Assembly: GCF_013426205.1 (NCBI RefSeq)
Contig: NC_089426.1
Span: forward strand, 2,480,001 to 2,544,000
DNA: 64,000 nt
DNA from: Metarhizium brunneum
Taxonomy: Eukaryota > Ascomycota > Sordariomycetes > Hypocreales > Clavicipitaceae
Direction: 5' to 3'
A program made the translations under genes and the position numbers. Within the stretch, counting starts at the first letter, position 1, and each line of letters begins with the position of its first letter. A model generated the notes under the pieces. That model was not told the DNA's origin. It saw only the letters and a program-made list of their open reading frames with translations, and did no database searches. Of the stretch, positions 1 through 18,668 are shown in pieces.

Positions 1-565
1 CAGATTACGCAAAGCATGTCTCTAACCCGAAAACAGCTGGCTGTGACGAGACGTAGTCGATCATCTTCCAAGCCTTCACGGACCGTGGCTCCTTCAGTGA
101 CTACGGCCCATCAAGATCCTCTCGGCCTGTTAGAGATAGCGAGCCAACTACAAACTGGTGGCAAGTTGACATTGGAATTGATTAGCAGCTTCGGAATTCT
201 TGGCTGTGTTGCAGCTTGGGTCATTCGGCCGGAACTGATGCATCAATGGGATATCAAATTCCCCCCCTGCCTGTGTTTGGCCTGAAACATCGGCCGTTGG
301 CCAGCTTGCGTTCTATCAATGGCGCAGTCATTGAGAATCCCCTCAACGCAGCCATTAGCAAGGACCGTACAAGAGGTTATGAACTCCACGCTACCAATGT
401 ATGATAGTACTCATAATACCCCACAATGCGATGATTTGTTACCACAACATATTGTAATGTGTAAGATAATACTAGCTGGCAAATATATATCCAATTTCAT
501 GATTTCAACACCTCCAGTATCAATTAGACTATGAGAGGGCGCAACAGAGGCTGTGGCGCTATTGA
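1..565. other. window edge, no supported gene
   Basis: No gene is supported here. A short open frame on the + strand (16-285) has no recognisable motif and no splice continuation that I could find. The stretch 400-540 is AT-rich and probably holds the 3' region of the peroxiredoxin-like gene that ends at 566. Confidence 0.4.
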
Positions 566-1392
566 TTAATTTTTGCCTTGGTCATCCGAGACGATACCGA
601 CCGCTTCGAGAGCCGCGTCAAAATCAGGCAGGTCGTCGGCAGTCTTGGAGATGTGCCGCCAGCGCACCATTCCGGCTTCATCTACTGCAAACGCTCCGCT
701 CTTTTGCCATCGACTTCCACTCTCGGTGGGACGGTTCCAGATGCCTTCATCGGCACCTAGGCGATAGACAGAGTACAAAGCCATGGGGTTAAATGCGTGC
801 CAAGTGTTGGATAGTCCCAGCCCCCATTTTGCATATAGATCTCGACCTTCGTCGATAATTATGTCAGTATGCCAAGCACCTCCAACTTGGGGTATCCAAC
901 GCTCGGTTGCTTCAGGTGAGGAATGGGACACCGCAATGCAGTGGACATCCCTTTGCATTTCCGACACTGCTGTCAATGTTTTGAAAGTTTTCTCTGCAAC
1001 TTTAGACCTATCGTCAGTCGTCCGTCTCACATACTCGACTTGCAAAAAGAATAGTCCATTTTCCGCCCCTTACTTCCCGGTGAGTGGTTGATTCCCGGAA
1101 GAATACAGAACGTTACAATTACGTGGGCGGAGACACAGTCTGGCAGCCACAAGATGACTTTGGCAGTTTGGGTGGAAAACTCACAGGGACAGCCACAGTG
1201 ACGCAGGAAAAGTATTAATGTCTTTCGCCCATCTGGTAAAGCGAGTTCAGGCGCAGTCGGTGCGTTCTCCCCAACCTTTGGTTCTGGCGCGACGTCCTTG
1301 GATTCTGGCGACTTCATAGACTCTATTTCTGCCCAGAACCCTGACCTGGTCGCAGCTGGTTGGGAAGCTTGTTGTGAAGCCTGCTCGGGCAT
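566..1392 (-). CDS. PRXL2 / AhpC-TSA-like thioredoxin-fold protein
   Basis: Two exons, 1392..1185 and 999..566, joined across a 185-bp intron (donor GTGAGT, acceptor AAG). They encode about 213 residues. The splice restores the motif RHCGCPFAEKTFKTL, the active-site region of the AhpC/TSA antioxidant (PRXL2-like) family. Before it lies a low-complexity Ser/Pro/Glu N-terminus of about 45 residues, then PDGRKTLILF, a thioredoxin-fold strand. The C-terminal half carries GGAWHTDIIID and LGLSNTWHAFNP, typical of the fungal members. The family is thought to act in thiol-dependent redox control, but substrates are mostly unknown. The start is the first ATG that leads into the conserved frame. The next gene, DML1, lies about 450 bp away and is divergent. 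Confidence 0.8.
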
Positions 1393-1840
1393 GGTAACTA
1401 GGCTAGACAGTAGTAGCGTTTGTCTGTTGGTTTTGAGGCTCTGTGGTCAAGATTCCTTGCGCTGGCCTGGATTTCTGTTCAGGATCCGCGTGTAAGTCGG
1501 CATGCATGCTAGGTTCATGTAAATTGAACTCTCGACCCTGTTTATGACGACATGCCACAGACATGGCGCTGCCAATGACGAGTATTAGGTAACCGGGCTC
1601 GCAGGCTACCCTGCAACTTGCTTGTGTACGCTAAAAATTCCAGAACTTCCAGACACCGTAGCGGTGGGGCATCGTCTACAGTAGTCACTTGGTTGTACAA
1701 TGTACTACCCTGTAGGGATTGAACATTCTTTTTAGGCAAACTTGCTTGAGTAACGCAGCTGTTTCATCCGCGTGCGTCTTCGTCTGCTAGCTAATACCTG
1801 CCTTAGAACCCAGCATTCATCCGAACTTACATTTGGCGTA
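1393..1840. promoter_or_regulatory. divergent promoter region, peroxiredoxin / DML1
   Basis: About 450 bp between two divergent start codons. It must hold both 5' leaders and promoters. I see no TATA box, repeat or other convincing element. Short open frames in it are not coding-like. Confidence 0.4.
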
Positions 1841-3491
1841 ATGCGTGAGATCATCACTCTACAGTTGGGCAATCTCGCTAACTATACAGCCACCCACTTC
1901 TGGAACGCACAAGAGTCATATTTCACATATGCCGGACAGGAAGAGTCATTGGTGGACCACAACGTTCACTGGAGGGCTGGCTTAGGAGCTGATGGCACCG
2001 AAACCTTCCTTCCGCGAACTGTACTATACGACCTGAAAGGTGGTTTTGGATCCCTGAGGAAAATCAACCCGTTGTACGACGCAGCATCACACACGAACGT
2101 GGCTGCTGATTCACTATGGTAAGAATGGGAAAGACAATACGACGGGGCTACCAGACGGCTCATGCCCTCCCAGGAGGACAAACTCTTGTGCACCTGCTTA
2201 CTCGTACGGTGTATTGCATATTCTAGGACGGGTCCGTCGACTGTACACCAGCAAAAGCTGGTCACGCCGAGTGCATATCAAGAAAGTCTGGATTCTGGAA
2301 CGAAACATCCTCCACTTACGACGTCAACTGTAAGGTACTGGTCAGACTTCTCCAAATCGTACTTACACCCAAAGTCGCTCGTGCAGCTCTATGACTTCGA
2401 GCTAGATTCTGCAATACGTCCGTTCGAAAGATTCGACATGGGGACAGAATTATTCACGTCACTGGACAAAGAACAAGATATCCTCGATAGAGACTGGCGG
2501 CCATTTGTTGAGGAATGCGACCTAATGCAAGGTATGCAAGTCTTCACTACCATAGACGATGCATGGGGGGGATTTGCATCATCATATCTAGAGGCACTGC
2601 GGGATGAGTACCCCAAATCTTGTATCTGGGTCTGGGGAATTCAAAGCCCGTTGGCGGGCATCTCTAGAGAGAAGCGTCAGCTACGCCTATCAAACACGGC
2701 CCAAAGCCTCCAACAGGCGTATACACAAGCTTCAACGGTTGTGCCTCTGGCCCTGCCCGAAAGCCAACTACGGCCACACATAGAGTTGGATTGCAATTCT
2801 CCGTGGCATGTTTCGTCACTGCTTGCCACCGTTTCCGAGAGTGCCTTGCTTCCGTCCCGCTTGAAGGGGTGCAATGGCGCCTCCCTGGCTGACTGCGCCG
2901 AGAGTCTCAACACAAGCGGCAACCGGACTATTGCCAGCGCAGGAATGTTCATCCCGACAGACACCAGAGACGGTATGGATACAGGAGACAACTTGAGCTT
3001 TTTCCAAATTGGACAGGATAGCAGCAAAGTGAAGAATCGACCCGAACACATCTTTGGACAAATCATTTGCCATCGTGGGCCAAACACAGAGCAAGCGGAG
3101 CCAGAGGAGACGGCGGACACGAGACGACGTCAAATCCTTGGCAATTGTTTGACAAGAAAGTATGAAACACCGCATCCCCATTGAATGAATAGTGGTTGTT
3201 GGGTGAAGGCTTACCCAGCACTATAGCTACTTCACGAAGTTACAATTTCCTTTGCTAGACAGTTACCCACATATATACAGAGATGTAATCAACAGGCAGA
3301 GTATCCCCGTTCACACTGTTCTCAAGACGACTACGTCAATTTCGGCTCGAATGAAAGACCTGAGGTCCCAGGGAACTCGACTGATCCGATTAGACGAGCG
3401 TGAGGCACTTGGTAATAGCCTTGCTGAAATCGCCGATGCCTACCAAGATGACTGGTCAAGTGGCAGTGATGAGGACGATGACGAGTTGTGA
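1841..3491 (+). CDS. DML1: DML1 / misato family protein
   Basis: Three exons, 1841..2118, 2227..3159 and 3227..3491, give 491 residues, the usual length for fungal Dml1. The N-terminus [20 protein letters not shown] is the tubulin-like misato segment. It is followed by [11 protein letters not shown] and [19 protein letters not shown]. After the first intron come the [19 protein letters not shown] block and the DLLDRD-like [15 protein letters not shown] block. The last exon supplies [13 protein letters not shown] and [16 protein letters not shown], then an acidic tail. Both introns restore the frame exactly (TG|G for Trp, AA|C for Asn). Family knowledge: the protein combines tubulin-like and myosin-like segments and acts in mitochondrial distribution and inheritance. 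The neighbour PAP1 is convergent. Confidence 0.93.
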
Positions 3492-4161
3492 CTTCACGAT
3501 AATAAGCCAAGACGGCTTGCAGTGGAGAGGAAACCGGGTTAAACACTAGATGTTTTTTTATCGTTTAGTGCGGCCACAGAATCAAGGGCTGGCTCTAAAT
3601 ACAGCTCTATCCTCGAGAGCTCTGGCATATCTATCGCTTTGGATCTAGCTGGTCCACACCCTGCGAAGTTTGGCGCGAAATATTATGCCACCAATCAAAT
3701 TGGGCTAATATTACCCCGAGAATTTTTTTTTCATTAATTTGGTCGACACCGAAGTGCTCACCGTGACTTGGCAATGTGTTTTGTGCTGCTGACCCTTTCG
3801 TTCTTGTGTGTGCTGCTCGTTGTCGTACAGCGGAAGCTAAATTGAAGGCGGGATGCAGTATCTACCAGCTACCTGAGGAACCTGAGGAGTCGACGCCTAG
3901 AAACAAAGCCTGCAAGCTTTGATAATTTACGTACGTCAGCAGATAAAATCAAAGTGGGGGATCCAGCCGGGACCAAGTATTGCCATCAAACCCTTTTCAA
4001 GGTTCATGTTGGTTGGCGGGCCGGCTCGATTGTTATCCGTTGCCAACTTCTTTGAATGAGTTCGTAAACGGAGTACTGTGAAATTTGATATGGCACTCAG
4101 CCTGCAGCTGCAATAGAGGCCTGCTGTCGTTTTGCTGGAGGTGGGTTGTCCTAAGCGCAAG
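3492..4161. other. convergent 3' regions of DML1 and PAP1
   Basis: About 670 bp between two stop codons. It contains AT-rich runs near 3552 and 3725 that may serve polyadenylation. No coding-like frame or RNA gene was recognised. Confidence 0.4.
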
Positions 4162-9820
<5,659 letters not shown>

Positions 9821-10606
9821 CCTCGGCAAATGATCGTTTCGTTTTCGATAAAAATACAGCATTCCCGAGCATGGCATCACCAAGATGCCTCCGCTACTTG
9901 CCACGATCTAACCAAGCCCGGACGTCTGAAGACAAGAATCTGAGCCAACGTATAAGAACTAGATCTAGCCCGTGACCACGTGCCACCCGTTCGGAATGAA
10001 GTGTGACGGGACTACAGGTTTAACGCATCGGCACAATTCTTGGTTTCTGGGATTTCTACCAAGAAAGTGGAACATCACTTTTGTTTAAAACAAAAGGATC
10101 ATGTTGTTCAGCCAATGACGTCCTAAACCGACACCTTCATAGCACTTGGCCATAGCGGGCAAATAGCAGTAGAGACAGTATGGCGCAGGACCGCGCATTT
10201 GGACGAGGCTGAAGGCGTGATGTTGAGTTGAGATCTTATTATGGCACCCTACGAAATGATGTAGAAGTAAGATGCTGCAAAAAATAGAATGCTCTTGGCG
10301 AATCTTCACCGTCGGGCGTACATGGAAGGGTTTGATGATTCCTGGTTCCACTAGTGAATCCATTTGCCCAATGTGTTAGTACCAGATCAACCTTGCCGAA
10401 GCATGCCTCCCATGATTTCCACGCTATTGCGCTACTTCACAAAGTTTTCCCCCAAACCCCTCAATGATGCATGATTTGCTACAGTTAGTTTAACATAGAT
10501 ATACAAGCTCCATACTTTCTTGGCTACTTCCCTTCCCCTAAGTTGATCGCTTGTGGCCTTCTGTCCGTTGCAATGGAACGCCAATTTCATCGCATAGTAA
10601 GGGGAC
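9821..10606. other. convergent 3' regions, forkhead gene / CLU1
   Basis: About 790 bp between two stop codons. Nothing coding-like or repetitive was seen; it probably holds both 3' UTRs. Confidence 0.4.
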
Positions 10607-13600
10607 TTATGCCGATGTTGACTGTCCCCGGCGCTTCGGGTTTCCTCGACCCGGTCGCTTCTTTGAGGCCTTGGACTTTTGATCCCCCCCTTCGATGAAC
10701 TTGATTAACTCATCAATGCTTCGTGCATCAATCTGTGACGGCTGGGTCATGCGCTGCGACCGAGCGCCAGGTTGTTGTTCCGGCGGAACAGTTGCTGGAA
10801 AGCGAATGCCCGAACGAATGCGGCGAGATTCGACATCCTTGGCATGTTTGGCAATTGACACGGCATTCTGTGTCAACTGTTCCAGCCAGCTTTCGGCTTC
10901 TTTCGTGTTCTTATCGTCCGGTCCGAGTTCACTGAGGAATATGTTGTACGATTCACGCATGCGGTTCACGGCTCCCTTTGAATCGTGGTCCAAAGCGAGA
11001 GCTTGCGCCAGCTGGAACAGCAATGTTGCCGAGTTGATGGATTGTTTGCCAAACACAGATTCACACACGCGGAGTGATTCTTCAAACCACAACCTCGACT
11101 CATGATACTGCTTCAGGTGTTGCAACATGACGGCTGCGTTATTGATCGTTGTAATAGAGTCAGGATGGCCTGGTCCGTAGATGATTTTCCAAAGCACCAA
11201 CGCATGCTTTGAATATGCCAAGGCCCCTCTGCTATCTCCTACTTGATGCAGAAACAAGCTCAAGTTGAGGTAGTTAAGTAATGTCTCGGCAGAGTCAATA
11301 CCAACAGTGCGCTCAGCGACGACAATAGCCTTTCTGGCCAATTCAACAGCCGCTTCCTTGTCATCCAGTTGGTAGTATAGCATTGACAAGCTGTTGTATA
11401 CTCTAGCTACCTCCGGATGCAGAATTCCGTAAATCTGCTCGTGCAGTGATAGGGATTCGAGAAGAAGTTCCTGCCCCAGCTTCTTCTGATTTTGGATTAT
11501 TGAAAGACGTCCGGCCTCGAGGGCTTCCTCTGCTAGAGAACTTCGTGGCGCAGAGTGTTTGATAACGGGGACTACGTCAACCACGTCCTCAGGGGAAAAG
11601 ACCGTGTTCACAGTGCTCAATGTAGCTGCGACAGTTGACGTTTCCTGGCCCTTCTTCTTTTTCTTTTTGTCCTTTGACTCTCCATTTTGCTGCCCGTTCG
11701 ATTGCTTAGAAACGGTTTCAGTAGATTGATAAGAAGGCTTTGTCCTTTCGTCGAAGCTGTAGTCTTTTGCTTGGATTTGGATACCAATTTTCAGGCAAAT
11801 CTCACGTAATAGCTGGAACTTGCGAATGGTATTAAGCCAGCCATCCTCCAGTTTGTATCTGAAGCGTTTGAGAACCTGTTCCTCGATGCTGACCCTAAGC
11901 TCTCCAGGAGTGACCAGCTCAAAGGACAAATCGGAGTCAGAATATAGAGACTTGAGCGAGGTATCAACTTCAGCCTTGGGCTTGGCGTTCATCTCATAGC
12001 CAAGCAAACAGTTGAGGAGATGTGATATACAGGAGGCCGTGAAAGGAACTGGGAGGTCCCTCAAATAGACAGCGGCCGCATGCTTGAATGAACGAGCAAC
12101 CATGTCCTGTATGCAGATCTCCTGGAGGCAACGCAACCTTCCATCGGTAGCCCGAGAAGCGACCGCTCCGAGATATCGAACATTGATACCTCGTTTGTGC
12201 AATAGGCGGCTTAGAGACTGGCCATCCATTGGGAAGCTGATATCAGAGTCAGAGAGCTCCCGCAACAGGTCTGGAATCACCTGGTTACGCAAATAATTCC
12301 CGGCTTCCCGCACCTCCTTTTCATCCTCCTCAAGTTGCACCTTTTCCTCATCCGATTGAGGGACTTGGCCGCTAAAGGCATCGGGATTCAGCGAGAATTT
12401 GAAATCGGAGAGGTCAAGTTGTGTTTTTGACTTCCCTTCGTCGGATGCTTCCTTGGACTCGTTATTAACATCTTCGTCCGCTTTTGTCCGGTCACGGAGT
12501 GCAAGTTCAGCGTCAACCCACTGCTTCATCTTGAAGCGAGCGAACGAGTCAACGAGCTCCGGTCTTAGGACGGTCATACGATGGGGATATGCCTTGGAAT
12601 GTCCCTTCTCGGCCTGAAGCTTCGTTTCCTCAAGCCAATTGATATCGTAAGGTGTGATCCGGTAAAGATCTAGAACATATTTTCGCCCATCAGTTCCCAT
12701 AAGGCCTTTTGTCTCAACACTAGCCTCCAAGTCAAATCGCTTTCCGTCCTTGTCCCAGACTGGATGTTTCTTTACTTTGAGGGCCTTTGACAACTGCGCG
12801 AATGACGCGGCAAAACGCTCATCATCTGCAACAATATCCTTGCCATCGACAGCACCATAGTCAATCTGGTTTTCTCCCGGCTCGCGTTGTTTGAAAATAC
12901 CAGGCACGATGCTCTGACCAACAATTCGTTTACCAAGATAGTCGACAACAACAGTAGCAGGAGCAAACAAGCCCTCAATGTCCAGCTGATTAACCAGTCT
13001 TACCCCAGCAACATCTTTCCCGGTCGCAACTCTGGCGGCTTCGTCACCGCCCTCAGATGTAAAAGTACCGACGCCGTCGGCACCAAAGGAAAAGAAAATG
13101 TTGTTGTACACAAATATCTGAGCGTCTCTACCCTCCGTGGGATTCAGAGGTGCAATCTCCCCACGTGCGACCATCACTGCGCCCTTGGTAGCAGCGTCAT
13201 TGTAGTCTGCGAATAGCTTCGATATCAATCTCTCGCGGAACACTCGATCTTGCACAGTTTCTTTCGGCAATTCTTTGGCTGATTGGAACTCTTCATTCCA
13301 GTCACGCAAGGTATCTGTGTTCTCGACTCCGGAGAGCAACAAAGTTTCTTGGGGACGTGTAGGGTCAGCGACATGAGCACACAAAGCTGACGTTGGCGAA
13401 GGCACCGCCCATGGTGCTGATGGAACGGTATTGGTTATTTGAAATGTTGCTAAAGGATCTCTTTGATTATTATACTCCAGCAGCTGTTGAAATGTATCCG
13501 AGAAAGAAGGTGAGATGAGAGTAATGAGCTCCAGCAGAGAGTGAGCGGAGTATCCTTTAGGTGACGCTCGAGGATACGGGTCAAACTTAGCGTTTGATGA

Positions 13601-14562
13601 CTTGTTCACAAAGAAGCCCGATACATGAGAGGTGATTTGGAACTGTTCCCCCTCATTGGTGCTGACTACAATGTAGAGCAGGTGGCCGCGTTGTCTCAAG
13701 TGGCATGGCGGAGGATTCCACGAAGAAAGAGCAACAGATTTGACCGTTTTTGGCCCGGGTTCAAAGAAGTCGGGGACAAGATTATTTAAGGACGGAGCAG
13801 ACTGGAAGTCGTAGTCTTTCAGGGGTGATGCGTCTTGAGCAGCACCAGAAATTTTCTGGGTCTGCCGAGCGACGCTTTCAAAGAGCGAGAGCCCAGGGAG
13901 AACACCTTGATAAACGTCTACGCGATCACCGGCAGCACCAATGAGCTCGCGAATCCTCACAAGATGGATTCGTGCCTCCTTCTCCGTATACGGGTCTTCT
14001 ATCAAACGGAACTCGGGCTCGGGTTCGAGATTGGGAATCTCGGCGATCGAAATAAAGTCGTTGACCTTGTTGCCTTGATACTCGAGATGAAAACAGGTAT
14101 AGCGAAATGCTGCAGGCAAGTCGATAATGGATTGGCGGACCTCGTGGACTTGCTCCTGAGACGAGACCTAAAGCGAACATGTTACTAATGAGGCTGGTGC
14201 TTTATCCGCAGAATGTCAACTCACCATTATTTGCATCCTTGTCGCATTCGAATCAGGCAGGACAATTGACAGGTTTATCAAAGCTGAGGAATTCCACCAA
14301 TTAGTAAAAATGCTGGGGATCCAGACTGCAACGCAACGATACCATACCTTCAGCACCGTTCTCTGCTTCAGCGTCCAAATCGGACTCGGTACCGACAGCC
14401 ATGGGATTGGCAGACTTTTGGGCAGCCTCTGTGACATCGGAAAAGTTGCATTGTTAGAGAATTGGAACTAACATATCCTGGAATGGCCATAGTCACACGA
14501 TGGGAGAATAACATACCTGCACCCGCGGCCGTGGGATTTGGAACCTGTTCTGGGGCGGCCAT
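10607..14562 (-). CDS. CLU1: clustered mitochondria protein CLU1 (TIF31)
   Basis: Four exons, 14562..14517, 14428..14348, 14283..14225 and 14167..10607, encode 1248 residues, close to the fungal norm. Three tiny 5' exons carry only the first 62 residues, including the strand ALINLSIVLPDSNATRMQIM of the ubiquitin-like N-domain. The large exon holds the GSKG-like region, the CLU domain (about 290-550), the eIF3-p135-like region with LRNQVIPDLLREL, a Lys-rich linker (SKDKKKKKKGQE), and TPR repeats of kinesin-light-chain type at about 940-1150. It ends in a basic tail. The protein is cytoplasmic and binds mRNAs of nuclear-encoded mitochondrial proteins; loss makes mitochondria cluster. It was also described as an eIF3-associated factor in yeast. 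Confidence 0.95.
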
Positions 14563-16396
14563 AATTGAACACGAATGAAGAGACGGAAGCAGGGGGAAAT
14601 AGAATACAAAAGTCGTACAAAATTCAGAAAAATCTAGTCATGGAGTATGCACCAACATCAACTCAACAGATGGGAGACAGAGTTGCAAAGGGCTGATAGC
14701 TCAAGGAGGTTTTGCACGGGCTGCATCGGACCTTGAGAAGAAAAAAAAATTGGACAAGCTACTTGGACCGCAAAGTCCCGGCCAGCCGGAGCAGAAAGGC
14801 TACCCGCGGGATACATGTGGCCCCGGGCTAATGGGCGGGCAGCGACTAAGTATCAGGTGAGTTACTTCAATGCATTTTCTGTTGTACTCACGACCCGGAC
14901 CCCGGCAAACTGCCCCAAACACTAATCCAGAAAGGGAAGAAGTCAACGTGCAAGTCAAAACCTGGCTGTTCTGTCACAACCGCTCTCCTGCTCACTATCG
15001 CTGGGGCAGGATGGGAAGAGAACGCTGCTTGCGCGATAACCAGCGCCATAGTGGCTGTCGACGAGCGGCAAGTTCTTGGGCAATCAGTGGGGATATTGAC
15101 AAAAAGGGGAGCAGAGCAAACATTGGACCGGAACCAGAAGTACCTTTCGACACACTTCACCAAAGAAGTAAATAGACAATGGAATTACATACGGCATCTT
15201 GCAAGAAGTCAGGCCATCGTTGATTATTGAAGCCTAAGTAGCCTTGCATCAGGTTTCTACTGACATTTTTACTAGTGTTGTCGCTGTGTCAAGTGCTTGC
15301 AATACATCGACATTATCTACCAGGTACCTACTACGCTCGCGGTCTCTGCTGGTTCTAGAGATGGCACGGCTATGAAAAGACGCCTGAGGTCCTAAAGTAT
15401 CATACTACTTAAGTAAGCTGTTCAAAGTCTAATGTTTTGAATTAAAATTCTCATGACCTGTCTTATTATAGTTGATGAGGTTAGTGATAGTGATGGTCAT
15501 CAAAAGACCCCTTGCGCTACCCGGGCACCTGGTAGGCAGATTCGCGCGATCCCAGTCCCAGAACTTCCCAATGGAAAACCAAACAGTCAGCATGCATCCA
15601 CATCTTTACAGTAAGTTCGGTGGATGCAGCCGAAGTCGGGACGGAGCCTTAATGATGTTGTAAGCAAGCTTTGTTCGATCGAACACTTAATAGGTTATCT
15701 AGCACAACCCCTACTACCTGGTCGTTTTGTAGCGGCTGCGCCAAGGAGTTAGGACAGTACTTGTCGTGCTCACACAATGTCTGTTCCGAAGTTGGGCCAT
15801 CTGACCCCAGAGCAGAAGTGTGCAGAGTCACTGGTAATAACGTCCGGTGTCAATACAAAGGTCCTAGAGGTACCTCGGCAGGTACCAGACCGATCGCTTG
15901 ACCGAATGTGACCGGCACAAGCGGCCCCATGGCCTTATGTACCTACCTACTTTACTTAGTAGGTAAGTACTTAAGCATCTAGATGCCCATTAAGAAAACT
16001 CTACAACTTTTGCACTCTGCTTCGTACTGCAAATCGAGTCATTTACCAGCCTGTTCCCGTGATAGTGTGTCTGGTCAATAGTTCAAGCCCGCATGCTGAT
16101 TGGCGCGCAGGTCAAGGCGTTAGCGTCTGAGGGTACCACGCGGCTACGTCTCGTGCGCTGACCCCGGAGTCGAGGCACAATCCATGTCTGACGTTGGTTT
16201 GTTACTACGATTACAATCCATCATCGAAGCCGACCAACGCCAGTGTTATTACTGGCCGGAACGTCACTCCTCTAATCTTCTTGTCTGTCCTCCAATTCGA
16301 GCTTGCTCATTTTACTCCCGCCCATTGCTTCCAGATTACGGGGTGCGTACAACTCGTTGCCCGCCAGACTTCCGGCCGCGGTAGATAAGAACAACC
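14563..16396. promoter_or_regulatory. divergent promoter region, CLU1 / SLC35F6-like gene
   Basis: About 1.8 kb between divergent starts. Open frames near 14870-15175 on both strands overlap each other and show no recognisable motif. CTTAAG/TAAGTA motif clusters occur at 15404-15418 and 15938-15976. No RNA gene was recognised. Confidence 0.4.
15938..15976. repeat. TACCTA / CTTAAG palindromic motif cluster
   Basis: The stretch reads as TACCTACCTACTTTACTTAG followed by GTAGGTAAGTACTTAAG, an imperfect inverted repeat of the dispersed intergenic motif. It lies upstream of the SLC35F6-like gene. Confidence 0.6.
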
Positions 16397-17769
16397 ATGG
16401 CTTCCCGCGCCGCAGTACCCTTTCTTGTGACGATGATGCTCGTCACAGGAGTGTGCAACACACTTCTCACGAAATACCAGGTGAGTGTTTTGTCGTTTTT
16501 CATTCAAAGTCCCCATGTCACCCTCTTACATTGACTTGACAATCGCTGATTTGATGTGGAGGATAACCAATGCGTTCGGGATTGTCATGGCAAACGACCT
16601 CAACTCTTTGAGCAGCCGGTGCTCCAAACGGCGCAGATGTTCGTAGGCGAGATGGGGTGCTGGCTCGTTATTGCACTGATGGCTGCGTATCGGCGCATCG
16701 TCTCTCGACCGTCTCCCGAGGAACGCGGCTACGAAACTGTCAACACCACTGAGAATGCAGAACATGAAGAACACAGAAACAGACCAAAGCCAGATGGCGA
16801 TTGTCCGTCCGTCCTCCGAGGGTTTCGCGTCGTTCTCCTGGCGCTTCCCGCCATTTGCGATATTTGCGGTACTACGCTCATGAATGCAGGACTACTCCTC
16901 GTTGCTGCATCCATCTACCAAATGACCAGAGGTGCCCTAGTATTATTCGTCGGTCTGTTCAGCGTCATGTTCCTCCGTAGGCATCTTCATCTATTCCAAT
17001 GGCTCTCTCTCGTTGGCGTTGTTTTAGGTGTCGCTGTCGTGGGCTTAGCTGGGGCTATCTGGCCTGATGAGAAACAAATATCACAGAACGGTGGCAGCTC
17101 TCTCGTTGATGACGGTTCCAGTGGAGGACTTTCAGACGCCGCAAGAGCTGTCATCGGGGTACTCCTCATTGCTGGGGCTCAGATATTTACAGCAACACAA
17201 TTTGTGCTAGAGGAATGGATGCTAGAGAACTCAACCATCGCGCCGATCAAGGTCGTCGGCTGGGAAGGGATCTTTGGTTTCTCGGTCACACTCTTGGTTA
17301 TGGTTGTCATGCACTTCTTGGTTGGGCGTACAGAAGCTGGGCGCTATGGCCCATTTGACATGGCCGAGGGCATTCGACAAATTTCCCAACCGAAGATTTG
17401 GACCTCTAGCGTTCTGATTATGATTAGTATTGGGTGAGCCTTCTCTCAAGACATATACCAAATGATTTGATTTGTTGGCTAACAACTTATTCTTTCTACA
17501 GTGGTTTCAACTTTTTTGGCCTGTCCGTCACACGTAGTGTCAGTGCGACCTCTCGATCAACCATTGATACCTGCCGAACGCTCTTCATTTGGATCGTCTC
17601 ACTGGGACTTGGCTGGGAGTCATTCAAGTTACTTCAGATCGTTGGGTTTGCGCTGTTGGTATATTCGACTTTTGTATTCAACGGGATTGTACAACCTCCA
17701 CTGGAAAGTTTGCGCATCAATGAGGAGGTGGAGGAACTACTTCCTGAGGAACCCATCGAACACCAGTAA
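16397..17769 (+). CDS. SLC35F6-like drug/metabolite transporter superfamily protein
   Basis: Three exons, 16397..16480, 16562..17433 and 17502..17769, give 407 residues. The first exon is one membrane segment, FLVTMMLVTGVCNTLLTKYQ, the N-terminal helix of SLC35F6-like proteins. It is followed by FEQPVLQTAQMFVGEMGCWL. About ten hydrophobic segments follow, including MTRGALVLFVGLFSVMFLRR and LHLFQWLSLVGVVLGVAVVG, the conserved EamA-type repeat. The third exon has GFNFFGLSVTRSVSATSRST and TCRTLFIWIVSL, the second conserved block. The C-terminus is short and acidic. Members are poorly characterised; the human relative is reported at lysosomes and mitochondria. Substrate is unknown. Confidence 0.85.
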
Positions 17770-18173
17770 CTTGACGTCTTAATGCACTGTTGCTTGGGAG
17801 GCATTGAGCGCAAGTGTCTGGTTTGGTAGCTGGACTACTGTATAGATTTCAGAGAATCTATTTATCGTGCCATGTAATTCATCACTCCTCCGCACAAATT
17901 CTGACTTATAAGTCCTCAGGTCAAAATGTACCATGGGCACTATCCATCCTTGCAGCTCTGGACGCGTGACGTCTCGAGTGTCCTGTAAACCAAACTTGAA
18001 TATCGCCAATTTCAACCATGTAAAGAATATGATTATTTCACAGCGGTGGTTAGATTTTTTGACAACATACAATTACTAATGTCGCAGTCGCTACTCAAGC
18101 ACAGTGCATGGTTGCTACTAGTCTCCCCTCCCCCCAAACACTCTCGCTAGACATGAAACGAAATGCAGTCTTC
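17770..18173. other. convergent 3' regions
   Basis: About 400 bp between the transporter stop and the yippee-like stop. No feature was recognised beyond AT-rich sequence around 18020-18075. Confidence 0.4.
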
Positions 18174-18668
18174 TCAAGTTACATTACAGAGAAGCTCTGC
18201 TTCGAGAATAAACTTCCCCTCTTTGTACTTTTCGGAGGCTTCGTAAGCTTTGTCATATTTCCAGCCCACTGTTTCCTTGCACTGACGACAAGTAATATCG
18301 CGGACTATATGCCTACCCGTCGTCATGTTGCGCTCACTAGGCTCGCCAGCCTCAATGTTCACAACAGTATGGAACAGATAGGCCTTGCCATGCTGGCCGC
18401 GGAAATTCTATCGTCACATCTCGGTTAGCACATTCAGCCTGCAGCATGTCTTTGACGCAAAAGGAGTCTTTCATTCTGCAATGTTCGCAGGCCTTACTTG
18501 GCTCTTGCTCGTGGTGGAATCAGGTGCTTTTCGCTCTGGAAGTAGGCAGGACTGTAGGAATCCACATACCCGACTTATGATATCCTCATGATTTGCCAGA
18601 TGGGTCTTGCAGGTCTTGCAGCCGTATATCTTGTTGCTATTTAGATATGTGTTGTATGAAAGACCCAT
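18174..18668 (-). CDS. yippee-like zinc-binding protein
   Basis: Two exons, 18668..18570 and 18407..18174, separated by a 162-bp intron, encode 110 residues, the standard yippee length. The first exon carries the first zinc pair at Cys17 and Cys20 (IYGCKTCKTHLANH) and ends in EDIISR. The second begins NFRGQHGKAYLF, the family signature, and holds the second zinc pair at Cys73 and Cys76 (DITCRQCKETVGWKYDKAYE), then EKYKEGKFILE. The fold resembles the zinc domain of Mis18 and cereblon. In S. pombe and animals relatives are linked to GID/CTLH ubiquitin ligase function or cell-cycle roles, but this copy's role cannot be read from sequence. The gene is easy to miss because both exons are short. 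Confidence 0.92.

Noticed and set aside
14870..15175. overlapping + and - frames of about 100 codons
   Set aside because: Both strands are open at the same place with no motif or intron continuation, typical of chance in GC-rich promoter sequence.
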